DNA of 64,000 nucleotides from Paenibacillus curdlanolyticus YK9 (GTDB lineage: Bacteria > Bacillota > Bacilli > Paenibacillales > Paenibacillaceae): assembly GCF_000179615.1 (NCBI RefSeq), contig NZ_AEDD01000007.1, positions 241,376-305,375 on the forward strand, written 5' to 3'. Within the stretch, counting starts at the first letter, position 1; every line of letters starts with the position of its first letter. The position numbers and the translations under genes were made by a program. Positions 1 through 7,897 of the stretch are shown one piece after another. The notes under the pieces are model-generated. The model was not told the origin of the DNA. It saw nothing but the letters and a program-made list of their open reading frames with translations, and searched no databases.

Positions 1-998
1 TTGCGGATCGGGCAGTACGTGGACATCCGATTGGTGCGTGTTTGCAAATCGATTTGCTTTTTCAGCCAATGATTCATAAACGCATTCAAATCGCGATCTG
101 GCGTCTCCACCGTAAACGTGTTGGAAATGGTGTTCCAGTAGCGATCAACAGCCTCCAGCATCCCATCGAAGCCGCTCTCCAGCAAGCGGACCCTCGTCTC
201 CGCCGCTTCCTCCGGCGTCCGCGCGCAGCCCATAACGAGATGAATCGTTTCGCTGCCGCCAGGCTCGATGCTCAGCGCATGCTGAAGCACGCCGATCGGA
301 GTTTCTCCTTCCGCTTTGCCGTTCGAGCATCTTCCTGCTGCGACTTGCGGCGGAAGCTCGCCAGTGTCCTCGCCCCCGAAGAAACGATTTTCGCTGCATT
401 CGAAACTCTCTATCGCACGATCGGCGAATACGTACACCCGATTGGAATGGTTGTCGCATTTCTCCTTCTCTTCATAGAACACATGATAGGGATAGGAGTA
501 GCTTGATAGAACTTGTGCGTTCACATCAAAATCGCATACGCTCCCCATCACCCCGCCATTTTCTAGTGAAAAGGCGGAGAATAGGGAAAGCCTGCGGCGG
601 CTGTCCGTCTCGTTCGTGACCGTAATGCGCCACACCTCGCACATTTCATCCACGGGCACGAACACCTTGATCGCGGCGCGAATGCCGTTGTGGAACGATC
701 GAATCTCGCTCCAGCCCAAGGCGTGGACACATTCATACTGCTCCGGCTGCGTCTTGAGCGGCTGGTACGCCGGACACCAGACCTCGCCGGTATCGCCGTC
801 CCGCAAGTAAAAATATTTGTAGCCCTCGCGGTTAAACGTCCGATGCTTGGGCTGGAACACCATGCTTTTGCCCTGACCGGTTTGCGACACCTCGACATAA
901 TAGGAATCATTGAATAAATAATTGAACCATCGGGCCGGCGTGCGCGGCGTTGCGATGCGATATTGCGACCCGTTTTCCTGAAAGCTGCCTAATGCCAT
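1..998 (-). CDS. GH94-type glycoside (cellobiose-like) phosphorylase, 3' part missing
   Basis: The reading frame stays open for 332 residues from the ATG at 998 to the window edge, so only the N-terminal part of a protein normally about 800 residues long is present. The start follows AGGGGAAG with good spacing. The visible part is the beta-sandwich of cellobiose/chitobiose phosphorylases (old name glycosyltransferase 36): WRITVTNETD, LSLFSAFSLENGG, a linker ending in TFTVETPDRDLNAFMNHW, then the helical entry NRMSTYCPIR at the edge. These cytoplasmic enzymes split beta-linked disaccharides with phosphate. The catalytic Asp lies beyond the window. It is the last visible gene of a minus-strand operon with an ABC importer and YesM/YesN, which suggests the importer brings in a beta-linked oligosaccharide. 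The exact substrate cannot be read from this half. Confidence 0.8.
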   Translation of the reverse strand, partial: MALGSFQENGSQYRIATPRTPARWFNYLFNDSYYVEVSQTGQGKSMVFQPKHRTFNREGYKYFYLRDGDTGEVWCPAYQPLKTQPEQYECVHALGWSEIRSFHNGIRAAIKVFVPVDEMCEVWRITVTNETDSRRRLSLFSAFSLENGGVMGSVCDFDVNAQVLSSYSYPYHVFYEEKEKCDNHSNRVYVFADRAIESFECSENRFFGGEDTGELPPQVAAGRCSNGKAEGETPIGVLQHALSIEPGGSETIHLVMGCARTPEEAAETRVRLLESGFDGMLEAVDRYWNTISNTFTVETPDRDLNAFMNHWLKKQIDLQTRTNRMSTYCPIR

Positions 999-1035
999 CC
1001 GTCTCTTCCCCTGTCTCTCCATAAATGCACAACGG

Positions 1036-2634
1036 TTACTTCTGCCCGCGGTACTCCACCGGGGATACGCACATCACGGTTTTAAAACATTTGTTGAAAT
1101 AGCTTTTATGCTCATACCCGAGTCGGCTCGAAATGTCCTCAATCGTCAGATTGGTCGCGTCCAGCAGCTTGCACGCCTCCTGCATTTTCATCCGGGTCAC
1201 ATACTTAATGAACCCTTCCTTCGTCCCTTGCTTGTAGATTCGGCTGAAATAGCTCGGATTCAAGTGCAAATGCGCGGCTACCAGTTCCGTCGAAATTTTT
1301 TCGTTCATATGCTGCTCGACGTAGTTTTGCGCCTTCACGATAATCGAATCCTGCATATGGCCAAGGTCTGCCGGAGCTGTCAGCCGTTCAATATATACAA
1401 GCAGCCACTCCTCCAGATGAAAGATCGTTTCCATTCGCAAAATTTTGCTATGCACAACCTCGTCGGAATAGGAGGACATAAAATGCTTTAAGGATCGCAA
1501 TTTCATTTGCAAATCCAGCACTAGCTTCAGCACCCACTCCTTCACGAGCGCCGGAGGATATTTTTTGCTTGCGATGAAAGCAAGCCACTTGGCAACGACC
1601 TCCTGCAGCTCCTCGATGTTGTCATGGATCAGGGACCGCTTCAGCTCTTGCTCCGCCTCGGCGTAATGCTGGAAAATATCATCCTCCGCAAACGGCTCTC
1701 GACTGATCGGCCGAATGACCCCTTCTTTCTCGTAAAAATGCCGGTCCATATGCAAGAGCATCTCCGCAGCCCCGCTCCGCAATTGGGCAAGCGGCTGCTT
1801 GTCTCCAATAAAGTACGACGTTGACGATTTCAAATGCCGCTTTACGGCTGACTGGACGCCTGCAAGCTGCTCCTTCACCTTATCGAACGCGTTGACGTGA
1901 ATCGAAGCGGCAGCCGGAAAAAACAGAAACGCGCGATGGCTGTCCAGCGGCATGAACATGCCGACGCCCTGCTCACGCAAATATTCAGACGCAATGTTGT
2001 CGAATGCGAATTTGTACGTCTCATCGTCCAGCCGCAGCTGGCGAATCGTCTCCTCGCATCGGTCCACCCGGCATAGCACCGGAATGACCGGCTCCTGTAT
2101 AAAATGCAGTCCCTGCTGGCCGCATTGCTGCGCCCAGGCGCGATAATCCCAGATCGGCTGATACAGCAGCTCTCGCAGCAGACGCTCTTTAATGACGGAG
2201 CGATGGCGTCCTTCAAACCGTTTCAGCCGCTCGTTCTCCTGATCCATCGTCCGCTGGGCCCGCATCTCCTGCACAAGCGCCTCAAGCATCTCGCCGAGCG
2301 CCCCGGCGCTCAGCGTCTCCTTGAGCAAATAGTCTTTGACCCCGAGCTGCAGCGCTTGCTTGGCGTACTCGAACTCATTGTGGCAGGAAATGACGATGAC
2401 CTTCAGGTTCGGCGCCTTCGCCTTCAACGCCTTGACCAGCTCCAGCCCGTTCATTTCCGGCATGCCGATATCGGTAATCAGAATGTCCGGCATCGAAGCG
2501 AGCCCCGCCTCCAGCGCCTCCTTGGATTTCTCGTACGTCCCCGTCAAATCGAGCCCCAGCTCGCTCCAATTTACCCGCTTAGCCAAATAATTGAGCACCG
2601 GCACATCGTCGTCGACCAGCATCGCCTTAAACAT
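1036..2634 (-). CDS. YesN-type response regulator, AraC-family output
   Basis: This 532-residue regulator has an N-terminal receiver domain (about 1-120) with acidic pocket VDDD and phosphoacceptor D55 in ILITD, a long middle region typical of YesN proteins, and a C-terminal AraC-type double helix-turn-helix (last 100 residues, motif IEDISSRLGYEHKSYFNKCF). The start at 2634 was preferred to an upstream non-ATG start because it begins just before the receiver and overlaps the kinase stop by 8 bases, a sign of translational coupling. It should be phosphorylated by the neighbouring YesM kinase and bind DNA as a dimer. The likely target is the transporter operon whose promoter region (about 7750-7846) carries repeats spaced 21 bp. 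Confidence 0.9.
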   Translation of the reverse strand: MFKAMLVDDDVPVLNYLAKRVNWSELGLDLTGTYEKSKEALEAGLASMPDILITDIGMPEMNGLELVKALKAKAPNLKVIVISCHNEFEYAKQALQLGVKDYLLKETLSAGALGEMLEALVQEMRAQRTMDQENERLKRFEGRHRSVIKERLLRELLYQPIWDYRAWAQQCGQQGLHFIQEPVIPVLCRVDRCEETIRQLRLDDETYKFAFDNIASEYLREQGVGMFMPLDSHRAFLFFPAAASIHVNAFDKVKEQLAGVQSAVKRHLKSSTSYFIGDKQPLAQLRSGAAEMLLHMDRHFYEKEGVIRPISREPFAEDDIFQHYAEAEQELKRSLIHDNIEELQEVVAKWLAFIASKKYPPALVKEWVLKLVLDLQMKLRSLKHFMSSYSDEVVHSKILRMETIFHLEEWLLVYIERLTAPADLGHMQDSIIVKAQNYVEQHMNEKISTELVAAHLHLNPSYFSRIYKQGTKEGFIKYVTRMKMQEACKLLDATNLTIEDISSRLGYEHKSYFNKCFKTVMCVSPVEYRGQK

Positions 2635-4429
2635 CGTCCATCGCCTCTTCCGCCAAATTCGCAATCGTGATCGTAATTTCGGTCCCCGCGCCGACACGGC
2701 TCTTCACTTCGATGCCCGAACGGTCGCCGTATATGATTCGAACGCGTTCAGCGACATTCGTTAAGCCGATGCCGTTCAGCTTATTGCCGTTCTTGCGGAC
2801 ATTCGGCACGATGCCGTCCAGCCGCCGCTTCAGCGCATCCAGCGTCTCTTGATCCATGCCCTCCCCGTCATCCGATACGACGATAATGAGCTGATCCTCC
2901 ACAATTCGGGATACGATCGTAATCGTTCCGCTGTTCTGCTTGATGCCGTGCTGGCAGGCGTTCTCGATAAGCGGCTGAATAATCAACCGAGGAATTTCCC
3001 AGAGCAGCGTCTCCTGCGCAAGCTCGATCAGCAGGTGAATCGGCTGGCTCCGACGGAAGTTGAGCAGCTCCAAATAATGGCGCACAACCTCCACCTCTTC
3101 CCGCAGCGTCACGAACGCGTTGTTGCGGTCGATGGTCATCCGCAGCACCGTGCTGAGCGACTCGATAATGTCGGCGTTCTCATCGTCGCCCTTGAGCAGG
3201 ACGCGCATCCGAATCGAATTGAGAATGTTAAACAGAAAATGCGGATTGATCTGCGCTTGCAGCATGGCGATTTCGGCTTTGCGCTTCAGCTGCTGCTCCA
3301 GCTTGATTTTCTGAATCATATCCTTGATCCGGTCCAGCATATGGTCGATCGCACGCCCCAGCGCGCCGATTTCATCCACGCCACGCACGTTGGAGCGAAT
3401 CTCCAGATTGCCCTCGTTAATTTTCCGGACGATGCTCGATAAGTAATGGATCGGCTTCGTCACTTGGCGAATAAGCAAAATCAACACGACGAGAAAGAAC
3501 GAGAAAAAGAAGATGAGCACGAGCAACATATTTCGGCTGATGTCGGTAAATTTGCCGATCGTTTCTTTGTATGGCATCAAGCTCGTGAGACTCCAGTTAT
3601 AGAACGACATATCCATCCGCGTCACCAGATAGTCTTGACGATCGATGCGAACGAGCGACGTTGCGGACGGGTCGGCCTGACCGTCATAGGCTTTCGAAGG
3701 CTTGCCGATCTGCGAAACATCCAGATGGGAGACGACGCGTCCTTCCCGGTCGGTCAAAATAATTTGCTGATCGGCGGCTTTCTGCTCCCACACCTTATGA
3801 AGACGGCTTTCCTCCATGCTCACGACAACATAAGCGGACGGGCTGGAGGTCGTTAATTTGAGCGCCCGCACCGTTGTAATTAAATAGCGCGATTTGGAGC
3901 GGCTGTCCATACTGTTCTCGTGTACGCCGACCCAAGCCCGCGTTGTTGTCAGCGCGCTCCGCACGTCGCGAAACCAAGGCTCGCTCTGCATCGCGATCAA
4001 TTTATCGCTGCTGACGGGGTAGTTGCTGTAAGCTTTGCCATTCGGCAGCAAAATGCTGATATACAGCTTCTCGCCCGAGAAAGACAGCGTCTCCAGCGTT
4101 CGCATGAGACGAATCTGCCGCAAGTACCGGTCATAGGCTTGCGTCTTTTTATCGTCCTGCAGCTCTTCCCGCAGCAAAGTATTCAGCTCGCTGTCGAATT
4201 GAATAAAGTTCGCGACGTACATCATGTTGCTGAATATGGTGCGTACGGACTCGTTCACAATGCGAAGAGACTGCCTCGCGTTCTCTTCCGCATTTTTCCG
4301 CAGCATGTCTTTCGTTAACAGCTCGGAGGAGGTCATCGTAATCAGCATGGGCACAAGCATGCAGACCAATGCCGCGAGCACCAGCTTTGTTCGAATGGTA
4401 GGTTTGATTAGGGGCCGCTTGATGATCAT
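2627..4429 (-). CDS. YesM-type sensor histidine kinase
   Basis: A 600-residue membrane kinase. The first hydrophobic segment is near residues 14-32, followed by an extracellular Cache-like sensor region to about 290, a second transmembrane helix near 300-322, a HAMP linker (about 325-375), the phosphorylation motif with H397 in INPHFLFNILNS, and an HATPase_c domain with IIQPLIENACQHGI and DDGEGM. This is the HPK7/LytS-YesM layout. GGAGG precedes the ATG at 4429. It overlaps the response regulator by 8 bases. A terminator-like hairpin separates it from the upstream binding-protein gene, so kinase expression is probably lower than that of the transporter. It presumably senses an extracellular saccharide or a wall-related cue; the ligand is not evident. 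Confidence 0.9.
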   Translation of the reverse strand: MIIKRPLIKPTIRTKLVLAALVCMLVPMLITMTSSELLTKDMLRKNAEENARQSLRIVNESVRTIFSNMMYVANFIQFDSELNTLLREELQDDKKTQAYDRYLRQIRLMRTLETLSFSGEKLYISILLPNGKAYSNYPVSSDKLIAMQSEPWFRDVRSALTTTRAWVGVHENSMDSRSKSRYLITTVRALKLTTSSPSAYVVVSMEESRLHKVWEQKAADQQIILTDREGRVVSHLDVSQIGKPSKAYDGQADPSATSLVRIDRQDYLVTRMDMSFYNWSLTSLMPYKETIGKFTDISRNMLLVLIFFFSFFLVVLILLIRQVTKPIHYLSSIVRKINEGNLEIRSNVRGVDEIGALGRAIDHMLDRIKDMIQKIKLEQQLKRKAEIAMLQAQINPHFLFNILNSIRMRVLLKGDDENADIIESLSTVLRMTIDRNNAFVTLREEVEVVRHYLELLNFRRSQPIHLLIELAQETLLWEIPRLIIQPLIENACQHGIKQNSGTITIVSRIVEDQLIIVVSDDGEGMDQETLDALKRRLDGIVPNVRKNGNKLNGIGLTNVAERVRIIYGDRSGIEVKSRVGAGTEITITIANLAEEAMDDV

Positions 4430-4457
4430 GATACCTCCGCCTTCCGAGCGTGATGTT

Positions 4458-4487
4458 AGAAAAGAGAAGACCTGAAGGTCTTCTCCT
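4458..4487 (-). terminator. Intra-operon hairpin between binding protein and kinase
   Basis: GAGAAGACC and GGTCTTCTC form a 9-bp stem with a 4-base loop, followed on the minus strand by TTTTC. It lies after the abundant binding-lipoprotein gene and before the kinase gene, the usual place for a partial terminator or mRNA-stabilising stem that lowers expression of regulatory genes. Confidence 0.7.
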
Positions 4488-4522
4488 CTGATTTTGGCAA
4501 ATGGGCTATACAGCCGGCCGAG

Positions 4523-5884
4523 TTAAGGCTTATTCGCATCGATGATGCTCTGAATCGTTTCTTTGGCTGCCTTCATCGTCGTGTCGATATCCTGCGCGCC
4601 CAGCAAATATTTTTCCGCTTCCTTGATGAACGCGGTTTCCAGCTCAGATTGGTACGACGGTACGTTCGGCACGCCCGCTTTGGAATGATTCAAGACGTAC
4701 ATCAGCGATGTTTTATCAATAAGTTCCGGACGCTTCGCAAACTTCATCATATTATCCACCACTTGGTTCATATCGGCTTTCGTCCAGGACGGGAATTGCG
4801 AGCCTTGGAACACGATGCCCTCCGTCGTCAGCCAGCGAATGAACGTGAACGCTTCTTTCTTATGCTTCGAGTTCGCCGCGATGCCGTAGTAGTCTGCGCT
4901 TGCGCTCGTATAGCCGGAAGGATCATCCTTGCTGTTCTTCGGATACGGCGCGAATACCGTCGTGTGATTGTAAGTAAATTTGTCATTGCCGCCCGCCTCG
5001 ACGATCATCCAGTTGCCGATCGGAATCATGCTGGCCGTCTGAGCCGAGTAGACGTTGCGGTAATGCATTTTTTGCGATGTGACATCCGCGTACGAGTACG
5101 CCGACTTGTCGATGTTCATGGCTTGGTTCAAAATTTCGAGCGACTTCGCGAAGCCCGGGTTGTCCATATTCGAGCTGCCGTCCGCCTTAAGGAAGCCGTT
5201 GTCTGTCGGCTGGTTAACGACCGCCTGTTGGAAGAATACCGGCCATGTATGGAAGTAAGCGCCGTAACGCTTCGTCGCGCCTTCACCCTTCGTCAGCTTT
5301 TTCGCGTATGCATTAAAATCGTCCCATGTCCAATCTGTCGGAACTGGCAGTCCCGCTTCATCGAGATGGTTTTTGTTCAACAATACCATATATTCGACAT
5401 ACTTTCCTGGAAGCGCATACACATGGCCGTTGAAGGTCGTATCAATCTTATAATCGTCCTTCACCGAGATGTTCTGCTCCTTCAGCAGGTCGTCCATCGA
5501 GGCGAGGATGCCCATTGCAGCGTGCTGGTTGTATTTCGGCGTATCCGGGAATACGACGATGTCCAGATTCTCGTCGGAGGAGACGAGCAAGTCCAGCTTC
5601 TTGATGCTCTCGGTCGCGTCGCCGTTGTCAACGAGCGGCACATAATTGATTTTGATGCCAGGATGTGTTTTCTCAAACTGCTCGATCGTGCCCTTCAGGT
5701 TCTCGTTCTCAAGAATGTGCCAGCTGTGGAAATTGATTGTAACCGGATTTTCCGCAGTTGCTGCACTTTCCGATGCTTTGGCCGGCTCCGTTTTCGTCTC
5801 CGTCCCGCCTTTATCGCCGCCATTCGAAGAACAACCCGCGATGACGACAACAAGCGCCACCAACACCGCTAACCATTTTCTCAT
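4523..5884 (-). CDS. ABC transporter sugar-binding lipoprotein (family 1)
   Basis: A 453-residue extracellular solute-binding protein. The N-terminus has a short basic start, a hydrophobic core and a lipobox ending VVIAGC (lipidated Cys at residue 18), then a low-complexity Gly/Ser/Lys/Thr/Glu linker. The mature part has the SBP_bac_1 fold signs: INFHSWHILENENLKG, IKINYVPL, DIVVFPDTP, GAYFHTWPVFFQQ and a C-terminal TMKAAKETIQSIID. The ATG at 5884 was chosen over one at 5890 because AAGGGG lies 7 bases before the former but only 1 base before the latter. It delivers an oligosaccharide to the two permeases encoded upstream. No ATPase is encoded here; such systems usually share an MsmX-like ATPase encoded elsewhere. 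Confidence 0.9.
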   Translation of the reverse strand: MRKWLAVLVALVVVIAGCSSNGGDKGGTETKTEPAKASESAATAENPVTINFHSWHILENENLKGTIEQFEKTHPGIKINYVPLVDNGDATESIKKLDLLVSSDENLDIVVFPDTPKYNQHAAMGILASMDDLLKEQNISVKDDYKIDTTFNGHVYALPGKYVEYMVLLNKNHLDEAGLPVPTDWTWDDFNAYAKKLTKGEGATKRYGAYFHTWPVFFQQAVVNQPTDNGFLKADGSSNMDNPGFAKSLEILNQAMNIDKSAYSYADVTSQKMHYRNVYSAQTASMIPIGNWMIVEAGGNDKFTYNHTTVFAPYPKNSKDDPSGYTSASADYYGIAANSKHKKEAFTFIRWLTTEGIVFQGSQFPSWTKADMNQVVDNMMKFAKRPELIDKTSLMYVLNHSKAGVPNVPSYQSELETAFIKEAEKYLLGAQDIDTTMKAAKETIQSIIDANKP

Positions 5885-5989
5885 GTCCATTCCCCTTTTT
5901 GTTATGAATTCGGTTGACCCTTCTCAATTCTGCCTGTTTTCCGACCGCGTTATAATCTACTTTTGTTACTAAATCGAAACAAAAATGAC

Positions 5990-6808
5990 TTACCCTTTGA
6001 CGCCCCCCAAGGCGATGCCTTCAATGACCTGCTTCTGGCCGAACAAGAAAATAATAAGCAGCGGGATGATGGCCGATACGGCGGCTGCCATCGTCAGCGA
6101 GTAGAACTGACCGTAGATGTCCGAGAACTTGTTCATGGCGAGCTGCAGCGTATATAAACGGTCCGACCGCAGAAAAATCAATGGATTCTGGTAGTCGTTC
6201 CAAGTCCAGATAAACCGCAAAATCGCATAGGTCGCAATTGCAGGCCGCATCAGCGGCAGCGCGACATTCAGAAATATTCTCGCATGCCCGGCACCATCGA
6301 TTTTGGCAGCCTCCATAAACTCCTTGTTAATGCCGAGGAAAAACTGCCGGAGCATAAACGTGCCCAATACGCTAAAGCTGCCCAGCAAAATCAATCCCAA
6401 GTGCGTGTCGAACAGCTTCAGCTCTCTCATCAGCAAAAACTGCGGCACGATAATGCTCTGATAAGGCACCATATAGGTTGCCAGCACGACCAGGAACATG
6501 GCTTCGCGTCCGCGGAACTGCACCTTCGTGAAACCGTACGCAGCCATGCAGGACACGAGCACCGACGTAAAGGTCGTCAGTACGGTCACTTTAATCGTAT
6601 TCCAATAATACAGGTAGAACGGGTACTTGCCCCCCCATACTTCCTTGTAGTTGTCAAAATTAAATCGGCTCGGAATCCATTCGATCGGATAGTTGAACAC
6701 ATCCTGCTCGAATTTGAATGATGTGCTGATCATCCATATAAACGGCAAGAAGAAGAGAATTCCGAAGACTAGCATAACAGCCGTCAGGATGATTTTAGAA
6801 ATGTTCAC
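5990..6808 (-). CDS. Carbohydrate ABC permease, MalG type
   Basis: A 272-residue inner-membrane permease of the CUT1 class. It starts with GTG at 6808 after a very strong GGAGGAGGAG site. About six transmembrane segments are visible, and the ATPase-contacting EAA loop reads EFMEAAKIDGAGHARIF, followed by NVALPLMRPAIATYAI. The end TEXT VIEGIALGGVKG is the classic MalG-type C-terminus. It pairs with the MalF-type permease 15 bases upstream and with the binding lipoprotein downstream to import an oligosaccharide. The order permease-permease-binding protein is the reverse of the more common binding-protein-first arrangement. Confidence 0.92.
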   Translation of the reverse strand: MNISKIILTAVMLVFGILFFLPFIWMISTSFKFEQDVFNYPIEWIPSRFNFDNYKEVWGGKYPFYLYYWNTIKVTVLTTFTSVLVSCMAAYGFTKVQFRGREAMFLVVLATYMVPYQSIIVPQFLLMRELKLFDTHLGLILLGSFSVLGTFMLRQFFLGINKEFMEAAKIDGAGHARIFLNVALPLMRPAIATYAILRFIWTWNDYQNPLIFLRSDRLYTLQLAMNKFSDIYGQFYSLTMAAAVSAIIPLLIIFLFGQKQVIEGIALGGVKG

Positions 6809-6823
6809 GCGTGACTCCTCCTC

Positions 6824-7747
6824 CTAGTAGTTGACCCATTTGCGTTGGCCGAGCCATTGAATGAGCGTAATCGCGAGCACGCATACGAACAGCACCATCG
6901 CAATCGCCGAGGCATAGCCCGTCTTCAAGCTCGTAAACGCCACCTCGTATAAGTAGTAGACCATGACCGAGCTGGAGTTCGCCGGTCCGCCCTTGGTCAG
7001 TACAGCGATCAAGTCGAACACTTTAAACGAGTAGACGACGCCAGTCACGAGCAGGAAGAAGGTCGTCGAGGAGATCATCGGCAGCGTAATGCGCTTGAAT
7101 TGCTGCCAGGACGTCGCGCCGTCAATGCTCGCCGCCTCGTACAAATCCTTCGGAATGTTTTGCAAGCCAGCCATGTAGATGATCATGTTGAAGCCAATCT
7201 GAACCCAGATCAGTATCAGCATGACGGACGGCAGCGAGAAATGAATATCGGCCAGCCATTTTGGCGGGTTGTCCACGCCAAGCATCGTAAGAAACTGATT
7301 GATTGGGCCGAGCGACGGATGAAACAGCACCTGAAAGACGACGGCCACTCCGACAACGCTCGAAATGTAAGGCATGAAATAAACGATTTTGAACAAATCC
7401 TTGAAATACACCTTGCCGTTGATCAGAATCGCAAGCAGCAGAGAAACGGCCATCGCCACCGGAATGGCGAGCATCAGAATAAAATTGTTTTTCATCGACG
7501 TTAGAAACGTTTCGTCGGTTGACAGCTTCTGAAAATTACCGAGCCCGACAAACCGAATGTCTCCGACGCCTCTTATAAAGCTCCAGTCCGTGAAGCTGAT
7601 CAGCACCGAAGCGATAATCGGAATCAAGGTAATAAACAATGTTCCCAGCAGCATCGGGCCGACGAAGATCCATCCCGTCAGATTTTCCCGATAGTTCTGT
7701 GTCCGCTTCACCTTCTGCGGTTTTTCGACTACAACACCAGCCTCCAC
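6824..7747 (-). CDS. Carbohydrate ABC permease, MalF type
   Basis: A 307-residue permease, first gene of the minus-strand transport operon. It starts with GTG at 7747, with AGAGG 7 bases before it. The N-terminus is charged (VEKPQKVKRTQNYRENL), then six hydrophobic helices follow. The EAA loop is DLYEAASIDGATSWQQFKRI followed by TLPMISSTTFFLL, the signature of CUT1 MalF/UgpA-type permeases. Partner of the MalG-type permease. The upstream 100 bases hold the probable regulator site and promoter of the whole operon. Confidence 0.92.
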   Translation of the reverse strand: MEAGVVVEKPQKVKRTQNYRENLTGWIFVGPMLLGTLFITLIPIIASVLISFTDWSFIRGVGDIRFVGLGNFQKLSTDETFLTSMKNNFILMLAIPVAMAVSLLLAILINGKVYFKDLFKIVYFMPYISSVVGVAVVFQVLFHPSLGPINQFLTMLGVDNPPKWLADIHFSLPSVMLILIWVQIGFNMIIYMAGLQNIPKDLYEAASIDGATSWQQFKRITLPMISSTTFFLLVTGVVYSFKVFDLIAVLTKGGPANSSSVMVYYLYEVAFTSLKTGYASAIAMVLFVCVLAITLIQWLGQRKWVNY

Positions 7748-7759
7748 GCTCGCACCTCT

Positions 7760-7775
7760 TTCTGTTCGTTTTCAT
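7760..7775 (-). promoter_or_regulatory. Possible weak cre (CcpA) site
   Basis: On the minus strand this reads ATGAAAACGAACAGAA, which fits the cre pattern WTGNAANCGNWNNCWW at every fixed position except the conserved C in the right arm. It lies just upstream of the permease ribosome site. Catabolite repression of the transporter is plausible, but a one-mismatch site can occur by chance. Confidence 0.3.
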
Positions 7776-7814
7776 CATGATATAATTTTCGGAGCTATGG
7801 ACGGCATCAACAAT

Positions 7815-7846
7815 TGTTACTCATTCGAAAAATAATTTACTTCATT
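7815..7846 (-). promoter_or_regulatory. Direct repeats spaced 21 bp, probable YesN operator
   Basis: On the minus strand AATGAAGTAA (from 7846) recurs as AATGAGTAAC (from 7825), start-to-start distance 21 bp, two helical turns. This places two half-sites on the same DNA face, as expected for a dimeric AraC-type regulator. The repeats are directly upstream of TTGATG and an AT-rich stretch that could serve as -35 and -10 of the transporter operon. The adjacent YesN gene is the obvious candidate regulator. Inference from spacing and position only. Confidence 0.5.
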
Positions 7847-7885
7847 AAAAAAAGCTTGCCGCCCGGCTCAGGGCAGCAAGCTTGC
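7847..7885 (-). terminator. Terminator of the GH30 gene
   Basis: AAGCTTGCTGCCC pairs with GGGCGGCAAGCTT across a 6-base loop and is followed by a run of T on the minus strand. It sits 13 bases after the GH30 stop codon and directly abuts the operator of the transport operon. Confidence 0.9.
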
Positions 7886-7897
7886 GTCGATTTGTCG

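Noticed and set aside
4649..5872. 407-residue plus-strand open frame
   Set aside because: Antisense to the well-supported binding lipoprotein; rich in Arg and Val as expected for a shadow frame.
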